A stretch of DNA of 45,888 nucleotides from Sphaeroforma sirkka (lineage: Eukaryota > Opisthokonta > Ichthyosporea > Ichthyophonida): positions 1 to 45,888 of the forward strand of contig LUCW03001566.1 in assembly GCA_001586965.3 (NCBI GenBank), written 5' to 3'. Under the pieces are notes generated by a model. The model did no database searches, was not told the origin of the DNA, and was given only the letters and a program-made list of their open reading frames with translations. A program made the translations under genes and the position numbers. This document shows positions 24,201-34,407 of the stretch, piece after piece. Positions within the stretch are counted from its first letter, which is position 1; each line of letters opens with the position of its first letter.

Positions 24201-27200
24201 CACGACATCGTCAATGACATATGTTCCATCCGCGTTAGTTTGGACCTCGTAGACGATGGACGTATTGGCAGCGCATGTTGCCGTTACTGTGACGTTTGCG
24301 ATACCTTCGCCATCCTCGTAGCCTGTCACGGTTCCAGAAATGACTGCTGGTACCTTGTATAGGAAATCCACGTCAGTTACATCCTTCTGTGCCAGATCGA
24401 TAGTGATATCCGCCTCAGTCTTGGTGTCATCGTTATCGTGGCCTTCATAGATTGGCTTGGTTCCGCCTGTTACGCTCACCTCTCCGGGTACAGATATGGT
24501 GTACTCGCACAGTGGAATACCATTGAAAGCATACGATCCGCTCGCATCTGTAACTCTTGTCAGACTGTAGTTGTCTGCTTCAGTACACACCAACGTAATA
24601 GTAACGTTCTCCACACCATTAGAAGGAGCAGACGTATCCTCGTATATGGTACCTGAGATACTACCAACGGTCGTGTAACTAAAGTCTACTCCCACCTCCG
24701 ATGGGTCCGCAAAAGTGATATCGACCTTAGTAGACGAAATTACACCATCATCATCAACTGGACCATCAAAGATATCACCAACGGTGTCCACCGTTCCAGG
24801 CGCTACAACAGTGTAGTCGCAGTATCCGAGTCCGGTGAACTCGTAGCTACCATCCGCTTCTGTCTGGGTCGACTTGGAGATTTCGGGATCACTGCATGTC
24901 ACAGTGACAGTCTGACTTTCAATACCATCACTGCTAACGAAATCCCGAAGGTTACCTGAAATGCTGCCCTGAGGAATATACGTAAAGTTGACGTTCTCTT
25001 CATTCAGGTTATCGCTATCTATAACAACATCGTGCTGCCATTCCTTGCCATCTTCATCTGTGGGGCCGGTTGTGATGATGCCCGCAAACACGTCTGACGT
25101 GACAGTCAATGGTGCAGTAACAGTGTAAGTACAGTCACCAAGGTCCTCGAAGATGTAGTAACCTGAAGTGTCCGTGGTCTTGGTCTGAGTTTCGTTGACA
25201 CCCTCGCAGCTCAATGTCACTTCGACATTAGCCAAAGGACTTTGATCGAAATCGCTGAGTGTAAATCCAGAAATGGTTCCAAGAGGAACGTAAATGAAAT
25301 CCACCTCTCCAGTGCGAACAGTGGGCGTGATGTTCACGGTCTCGCTGCTGGGGCTCTTGATAGGCTCGCCGTTGAACGTCTCTGGCACACTTACAGTATA
25401 GTCACAATCCACGACATCGTCAATGACATATGTTCCATCCGCGTTAGTTTGGACCTCGTAGACGATGGACGTATTGGCAGCGCATGTTGCCGTTACTGTG
25501 ACGTTTGCGATACCTTCGCCATCCTCGTAGCCTGTCACGGTTCCAGAAATGACTGCTGGTACCTTGTATAGGAAATCCACGTCAGTTACATCCTTCTGTG
25601 CCAGATCGATAGTGATATCCGCCTCAGTCTTGGTGTCATCGTTATCGTGGCCTTCATAGATTGGCTTGGTTCCGCCTGTTGCGCTCACCTCTCCGGGTAC
25701 AGATACGGTGTACTCGCACAGTGGAATACCATTGAAAGCATACGATCCGTCCACTTCTGTATCTCTTGTCATTGTGAAGTTATTGGTATCGGTGCACACC
25801 AATGTAACCGTTACCCCGGTAACTCCATTGCCTGCAAGCTTATAGTCTTCGTAGATAGTACCTGAGATACTGCCCACCTTCGTGTAGCTGAAGTTCACTT
25901 CACCTTCGGAGGGGTCCTCGAACGTAATATCAACACTGGTAGACCATTCGACATCGTCCGTGTCTGTAGGTCCCTCATAGATGTCACCTACAGTATCCAC
26001 CGAAGCAGGCGCCGCAACAGTGTACTTGCAGTATCCAAGACCAAGGAACTCGTAGTTACCATCCGCATCTGTTTGCGTCGACATGGACGTCTCGGGATCA
26101 GTACACGTCAAAGTGACCGTCTCGTTGGCGATGCCATCAGTGCTGACGAAGTCATGAAGATTACCAGAAATAGTGCCCTGTGGAAGGTACTTGAAATTAA
26201 CTTGCTCCACTTCCAAATTGTTACTATTAATATTAACATCGTGTTTCCTCTTGACAGTGTCGTCATCCTCAGGTCCCTTGACAATGATGCCCTCGAAATC
26301 ATCCGAGCTGACCGAAGGTGGAGCGATAACAGTGTAGTTGCAGTCACCAAGGTCCTCGAAGATGTAGTAACCTGAAGTGTCCGTTGTCCGAGTTTCGTCC
26401 ACACCGTTGCAGCTCAATGTCACTTCGACATTAGCCAAAGGACTTTGATCGAAATCATTGAGCGTATATCCCGAGATAGTTCCAAGAGGAACGTAAACAA
26501 AGTCTGCCTCTCCAGTGCGATCAGAGGGCGTGATGTTCACGGTCTCGCTGCTGGGGCTCTTGATAGGCTCGCCGTTGAACGTCTCTGGCACACTTACAGT
26601 ATAGTCACAATCCACGACATCGTCAATGACATATGTTCCATCCGCGTTAGTTTGGACCTCGTAGACGATGGACGTATTGGCAGCGCATGTTGCCGTTACT
26701 GTGACGTTTGCGATACCTTCGCCATCCTCGTAGCCTGTCACGGTTCCAGAAATGACTGCTGGTACCTTGTATAGGAAATCCACGTCAGTTACATCCTTCT
26801 GTGCCAGATCGATAGTGATATCCGCCTCAGTCTTGGTGTCATCGTTATCGTGGCCTTCATAGATTGGCTTGGTTCCGCCTGTTGCGCTCACCTCTCCGGG
26901 TACAGATACGGTGTACTCGCACAGTGGAATGCCATTGAAAGCATACGATCCGTCCACTTCTGTATCTCTTGTCATTGTGAAGTTATTGGTATCGGTGCAC
27001 ACCAATGTAACCGTTACCCCGGTAACTCCATTGCCTGCAAGTTCAGAGTCTTCGTAGATAGTACCTGAGATACTGCCCACTTTCGTGTAGCTGAAGTTCA
27101 CTTCACCTTCGGAGGGGTCCTCGAACGTAATATCAACACTGGTAGACCATTCGACATCATCCGTGTCTGTAGGTCCCTCATAGATATCACCAACAGTATC

Positions 27201-30200
27201 CACCGAAGCAGGCGCCGCGACAGTGTACGTGCAGTATCCAACACCAAGGAACTCGTAGCTACCATTTTCATCTGTTTGGGTCGACATGGAGACCTCGGGA
27301 TCAGTGCACGTCAAAGTGACAGTCTGATTGACGATGCCAACAGTGCTGACAAAGTCTTGAAGATTACCAGAAATGGTACCCTGTGGGAGGTACTTGAAGT
27401 CCACATTCTCCTTCGTCAGATTATCACTATTGATTTCGATGCTATGGATTTCTTTCTGTGAGTCCGAATCAACGGGACCGTATACGATAATTCCATCGAA
27501 ATCGTCAGTCAGAACCGAGGGAGGGACGGTCACTGTGTAATTACAGTCCTCAAGATCCTCAAATAAATAGAAGCCCAAGCCATCAGTAGTAGTGGATACC
27601 ATAACAGCATCGCAGGTCAGCATCACTGGAACATCAGGCAAAGGTGACTGGTCGAAATCATTGAGGGTGTGTCCCGAAATACTTCCAAGTGGGAGATACG
27701 TAAAATCCGCCTCTGCTGTTCGTTCAGTGGGTGTGATGCTCACGGTCTCGCTGCTGGGACCCTTGATGGGCTCGCCGTCAAAGTTTTCTGGCACCGACAC
27801 GGCATATGCGCAGTCCGCTACTCTTTCGAAGAAAGCGTACGACCCATCGGCAATCGTGATGGTTGTGTACACGATATTCTCGTCAGTAGTGCATGTCGCG
27901 GTCACAGGGACTCCTGGGATACCCACGCCGTCTTCTAATCCAGATACGGTTCCATATATTACAGCAGGAACGATCGGCGACGTGCTGGGGCTAGGAGAAG
28001 CAGTCGTGCTGGGCAACATCTTGTAAATAAAATTCACTTCGATGATGTTCGGGGTCTCACTATTGACCTCTAACTCGGCTGTGTCCAAAGTGGTATCAGT
28101 GTCGTAACCGGAATAGAGAGGTATGACCCCCGAAGTGGAGTTAACCACTTGAGGCACAGTTATGATGTAGTCGCAGAGAGGGATGTCGGAGAACGAATAC
28201 TCACCGGCCCCGTCGGTCAGAACAGTTAGCTCGAACGTATTGGCGCCAGTACACTCCAACGTCACCAAGACCTCACCTACTCCATTACCTTCTCCAATAG
28301 AGTCCTCGTATATGGTTCCTGACACGCTGCCAACTTCTGCGTAGGTGAAGTCGACATCACCTTCCTCAGGGTTCTGCGGGTTGAGAATCACAACAGTGGC
28401 GTACTCTAATCCGTCGTCCCCGCTAAAATCGTCTGGACCGGAGAAGATTGGCCCGGCCGGTGTAGATTCTGGTGCTACCACACTGTACGTGCAGAAGACC
28501 AAGTTCGTGAATTCGTAGTTGCCGCTGGCGTCAGTAGTATTCGTAATAGTGACTGCAGGATTTTCCAGACACGCAACCGTCACATTCTCGCCCGCGAGTG
28601 GCAACTCCGTCACATGGTGGCTCAATGTTCCAGCGATTGTGCCTTCGGGTAAGTAGTAGAAATTCAACTCGGTAACATCATTGCCCTGTATCGCCTCCTG
28701 GTGAATTTCGGCTGGGCTGCTGGGACCTGACACGAGATCCCCCCCGTCAGTTGCAGAAGTGGGAACTGTGACCGTGTAAAGGCAAGGGGGCAGCTCGATG
28801 AAACTGTACTCTCCAAGTGAGCCAGTGGTCTGTGTCTGGATTACAGCCCCATCACAGGTCAACTCAACAACTATATCCGCAATAGGAGTGGTCTTATCGA
28901 AGTCACTCAGCGTAGCTCCGGCAATGGATCCCAGTGGTGTGTACTCGAACTCCACCTCCTCTGTACGGTTCTCTGGGCTGATCTCAACCTCAGTCTCACC
29001 GGTGCTCACCACAGGCCATCCATTGGGATCGGTGGGTGGTACACTAATGGTGTACTGACAATCGGGCATATCGTCAAACGAAAACGATCCATCACCGTCA
29101 GTGGTTTCAGTGTACACCGTACCGTCAGTGCATGTCGCGGTCACAGTGATGCCTGGTACCCCAATATCCGTGTCTTCGAGTTCGACTGTGCCGGTGATTG
29201 TGCCAGGAATGTACCTCGAAGCTGAGGGACTGGGACTGGCTGTAGCGGAAGGTAGAGCCTTGTACACGAAATCTACATCGGTCACATCGGATGTGACTTC
29301 GTCAATGACTATGTCCGCAACGGTCTTGGTATCATCGTCATCATGGCCTTCGAAAATAGGCTTCGAGCCTTCCGATGTAGTCACCTCTGGGGGCACAACG
29401 ATAGTGTATGCGCAGTATGGGATGTCAGAGAAGTCAAACACTCCGTTTGCATCGCTCGTAGTAGTCAATGTGAAAGCGTTGGCAGCGTTACACATGAGCG
29501 TGACCGGCACCTCCTCTACTCCATTCTCGGGTGCATCAGAATTCTCGTATATGGCTCCTGTAATGCTTCCCACGTTGGTGTAGGTGAAGTCAACATTACC
29601 CACCGCACGGATGTCAGGGGTGAGCTCCACGAAGGTGTTGTACTTCTTGTTGTCATCTGTATCAGGGTCTATGGGTCCTGAATAGATGGGTCCTACAGAT
29701 GTAGTCTCAGGTGCCGCGACCTGGTACTTGCAGAAAACCAGATTGATAAACTCGTAGTTACCAGCTGCATCTGTGACATTCGTGAAGGTGATACTCGGGT
29801 TGTCCAAGCATGTAATTGTGACATCCTCACCAGCAATAGGCTCCTCAGTCACATAGTTGCTCAATGTTCCAGCGATTGTGCCTTCGGGTAAGTAGTAGAA
29901 ATTCAACTCGGTAACATCATTGCCCTGTATCGCCTCCTGGTGAATTTCGGCTGGGCTGCTGGGACCTGACACGAGATCCCCTCCGTCAGTTGCAGAAGTG
30001 GGAACTGTGACCGTGTAAAGGCAAGGGGGCAGCTCGATGAAACTGTACTCTCCAAGTGAGCCAGTGGTCTGTGTCTGGATTACAGTCCCATCACAGGTCA
30101 ACTCAACAACTATATCCGCAATAGGAGTGGTCTTATCGAAGTCACTCAGCGTAGCTCCGGCAATGGATCCCAGTGGTGTGTACTGAACTCCACCTCCTCT

Positions 30201-33200
30201 GTACGGTTCTCTGGGCTGATCTCAACCTCAGTCTCACCGGTGCTCACCACAGGCCATCCATTGGGATCGGTGGGTGGTACACTAATGGTGTACTGACAAT
30301 CGGGCATATCGTCAAACGAAAACGATCCATCACCGTCAGTGGTTTCAGTGTACACCGTACCGTCAGTGCATGTCGCGGTCACAGTGATGCCTGGTACCCC
30401 AATATCCGTGTCTTCGAGTTCGACTGTGCCGGTGATTGTGCCAGGAATGTACCTCGAAGCTGAGGGACTAGGACTTACCGTTGCAGATGGTGATATTGGC
30501 AGCAAGTACAAGAAGTTGACGTCCACCACATTGGGCTCTGCGATGGTAGGTGTCACAGTTGCCAGTTGAGGACTGTCATCTGCATCGTATCCACTAGCGA
30601 TAGGTTTACTATCCACGATCAGAGGTACTTCGATCTCGTACGCACAAATTGGAATGTTCGTGAACGAGTACCTTCCTTGGTCGTCAGTCGTTTCAGTGAA
30701 GGGCGTCAAATCAGGTCGGTCTGTACAAGTAAGTTGAACTGAGGCGCCGAAGAATCCATTCTCGGCATCCGCAGCGTCCACATAGATGGTACCGGATACA
30801 CTTCCTAACGTAGTGTATTCGAAGTCTACGTCGCCTACAGCTGGCTCTGATAAACCAATCGACACAATGGCTTCATTGATGGGTACTGAATCACCATAGC
30901 CCTCGTAGATAGGACCCACGCTGGCAATTCCATCGGGGACTGTGACGGTGTAATCACAGAAGGCGAGATTTTCGAAGCGGTATTCGCCTGCACCATTGGT
31001 TGTTGTTTCCCTTGTGACTCCAGTACTCGCGCATGATACGGTCACCGTCTGACTACCAATACCAGCTTGCGTAATGTAATCGCGCAGAGTACCTGCAATA
31101 GTACCTTGTGCCAAGTACTTGAAATCAACGTCTTCCACCACTCTATTGCCGTCGTCAATTGATACCGAGCTTTCATAGAGAGGTTCCAAATCGCCATAAC
31201 CACTGACAATAGGACCCACATCGACGGAAGAAGATGGGACAGAAACCATGTAGGCGCAGAATTTAAGATTTTCAAAGGAGTAATCACCTGCTTCCCCTGT
31301 GGTCTGAGTTTGCATTGAACCATCCTCAGAACACACAAGCGTCACGAGCATTCCAGGGATAGGCGAATCATCGAAATCATCCAAAGTGTGGCCGGAGATG
31401 GCTCCGATGGGCTTGTAATCGAAATTGACCACCGCCACTCTGTTTTCTGAATCGATCACTGCAGGGGAGTCCGATGGGGGGGTAACATGTACACTATTCA
31501 CCTCGTCCGGCACACTAATAGTCCAGGCACAATCAGGCACATCACTGAACGAATAATCACCATTCGCATCCGTACTTACTGACGCCAGTGTGATACCAGG
31601 ATCAGATGAGCAAGTGGCAGTAACCTCGACGCCGGCGATTGGCTCGCCTGTAGGAAGTAGAGTTACAGTTCCATCGATGGTAGCCGGTACTACCGGGCTA
31701 CCATAGTAGAAATCAACATCCTCCACGGCCTGGTCCGCCATAGTCAGAGGAATATCCACCGAGTTCAACGTATCGTCAGTGTCTTGTCCCGTGTGAATTT
31801 GCTTGCCATTGACCGTTGTCGGTGTTGTGACTGTATATGTGCACAGCGGGAGGTTGGTGAACTGATAGGAACCGGGAACGCCACAAGCTGCATCTCCGAC
31901 AGCACAAGTAGTAGCAGTGTATGCCAACTCTGAGTTTCCGAGGCACACGGCGGTGACTTGTTCCCCGGGTACACCTGTAGGAGGGGTGTCCTCGAACAGA
32001 TTTCCCGCAATACTTCCGGTGCTAGAGTACTCAAAGTCAACATCAGTCTCGTCGGGTGCGCCTTCACTTAGAAGCACAGTGGTAGTTTGTTCTGGATCTA
32101 CTCCATCAACGGGTCCCTCGATAATATCTCGCCCATCGACAGTCTGCTGAGGAGCATTCACAGAATATGTGCAGAAGTCGAGGCCAGAGAACTTGTAGAA
32201 ACCATCATCGTTCGTTGTGGTTTGCGATACTTCACGGTTAGGACCATCAATGCATGCAACCTCAACGACCTCCCCTGCAGGAATTGGATCTTTCGTAACG
32301 TAGTCTCTAAGAGTACCAGACAAAGATCCTTTAGGTGCAGATTCGTAAAAGTAGTTTACGTTGGCCTCTCCACGATTGTCCGTATCAACAACTACCACAT
32401 AGGACTCATCGCCGTCATCACCAGGCCCACTACCGCCAGCAAAGGTGCCCTCAAAAGTGTCCGTGAAGACTGTAGGTGGCGCGAGAACTGTAAATTCACA
32501 ATCCTCCAGAGCGTTGAACTCGTAGTAACCTATATCGCTAGTGGTTCTCTCTGTGCTAAGTCCATCACAGGTCAACTTTATTTTCACATCTGACACGGGG
32601 ACGTTACCATCGATGTTGAACACAAACCCAGAAATAGTTGCATAGGGAATGTATTCGAAATCTGCAACGCCGATACGGACGATTGGCGAGATAGTAACTT
32701 CTTTCTTCTCCCCTGACCCACTCGGATCATCGGAAACGATAGGGTGACCATTGAAATCCGGTGGAACAATTATCTCCCAAGTGCAATCAGGTACTTGCAC
32801 GAACGAGTACATCCCGTTGTCATCGGTGTAAGCTAGGGGTAAAGTGATCGAACTATCGTCCAAGCATATAGCTCCTACTTGCACGCCAAATAGTGGCTCA
32901 TTTTGCCCATTGCGTAGCGTGACAGTTCCTATAATAGTGGCTTCTTTGAGGTACTTGAAATCCACACCAACTTCGGTTGGATCTTGTATGTCAAGGACGA
33001 CAGCATGTTCAAAGAGCTTATCGTCGCTATCAGGAGGGCCATCCACTATAGGCAATGTGATCACTTCGGAGGGAGCGATTACATTGTACTCACCGAGAGG
33101 TAGATCAAGGAATGAGTAACCGCCATTGGCGTCCGTAGTAGCCGTGGAGACGGCTTCATTGGTTGCCGTATTCACCAAAATAACAACAATACCTGGCACT

Positions 33201-34111
33201 CCCACCACGTTACCGAGATCGATAACTGTACCATTAATCATTCCCAGTATTTGAGAATTCGACGGAGTGATACTCGGCGATGGTGAAAATGCTACTGAAG
33301 GTGTAGCACTAGGACTGTCACCAGGGTATAACAGAGGCGAAACCGAGGCACTAGGGGCCGGGGTGGCGGTAGTATTCATATTTTCTACATCTGAAACACG
33401 GACACCTCCTGGTGTTCTAGGGTTGTTGTCAATCCGTGCACTGATGATCAGATTATTGCCTGTGACGGGTTCGCGGGAACACAAAAATTTAGTAAGGAAA
33501 TGCATCTCACCCCTTTCTGAAGTTAACACATGAATAAATTATCAGAAATGTACAAAACTGAGCACTTATGTAACCGATGTGGTGAAGACACATCCAGAAC
33601 ACGAAACATATGTTGATACTAAAAACAAGTTACTCTCGTATGTATCACAATGTGCATTCTGAAATCAAGCCCATCACAAAGTATTTTTAGAGGCTGATCG
33701 TGAATGAAAGTGCGAGATTTGTTCAATTGAGATGGGTGTCAAAATGTGAATGAAACCGAAAATAACCGATGGCAGATAACAACCGTCGATATCCAGCAAT
33801 GCCATGGCAAAAATCCACTTAGAAAAATTACGTGATTGTTTTCTTCTCTCTGTTTTTTTTCTATTTTCCCACCACCAACACGTAGGCCATACGTGCGTAT
33901 CAGCCGAAACTGGGGTAGATTTAGCTATACACACTCACACACGCATATAAACACGTAGGCCATACGTGCGTATCAGCCGAAACTGGGGTAGATTTAGCTT
34001 AGCTATACACACTCACACTCCACACACGCACTCGCACACGCATATATATATATATATATATATTATATACATATTACGCATATACATATATATATATACA
34101 TATACATATAC

Positions 34112-34144
<33 letters not shown>

Positions 34145-34210
34145 CACATATACATATATATACATATACATGTGCCATATACATACATGTATGTATATGC
34201 ATGTATGCAT

Positions 34211-34276
<66 letters not shown>

Positions 34277-34352
34277 GTGTGTGTGTGTGCATACATAATA
34301 AATATGTATGAATATGAATATGAATATGAATATGATGAATATGTTATGAAGA

Positions 34353-34407
<55 letters not shown>

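Larger units (their letters stand above)
14420..27080 (-). repeat. Coding tandem array of about 1.2-kb four-domain modules (11 copies)
   Basis: A fixed landmark (gtggccttcatagattgg on the + strand) recurs at 14773, 15975, 17178, 18387, 19594, 20806, 22019, 23230, 24438, 25647 and 26850, so the period is 1202-1213 bp (usually 1209 or 1203). The 6-bp difference comes from presence or absence of two codons near 'ETQTKTTD' versus 'ETRTTD'. Each unit encodes four domains: [29 protein letters not shown] and TIYED types. Two unit versions exist, A ('[10 protein letters not shown]') and B ('LAGNGVTGV'). From the 5' end of the gene the order is B, B, A, A, B, A, A, B, A, A, A, giving a 3.6-kb B-A-A super-period. 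Confidence 0.93.

Noticed and set aside
15570..26774. Recurrent plus-strand 109-residue and 72-residue ORFs within the array (starts at 15570, 16773, 17982, 20401, 24033, 25242 and others).
   Set aside because: They are antisense shadows of the repeated minus-strand modules. They recur only because the DNA repeats, they have no independent domain, and they break wherever the modules vary.
14420..27080. CRISPR-like or satellite array.
   Set aside because: The period is 1.2 kb, the units are coding, and all preserve one domain pattern. There are no short repeats with unique spacers.
13720..33529. Bacterial origin of the giant gene, because SdrD/Cna-B domains are typical of bacterial adhesins.
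   Set aside because: The gene has an inferred intron, eukaryotic polyadenylation signals, eukaryotic retroelements on both sides, and no ribosome-binding site, LPxTG or operon. Ancient transfer of the domain cannot be excluded.
33503..33529. GTG at 33529 or ATG at 33505 as the start of the giant protein.
   Set aside because: GTG starts are not expected in eukaryotes. The ATG gives no signal peptide, and a branch point and acceptor lie just downstream, which fits intron sequence.
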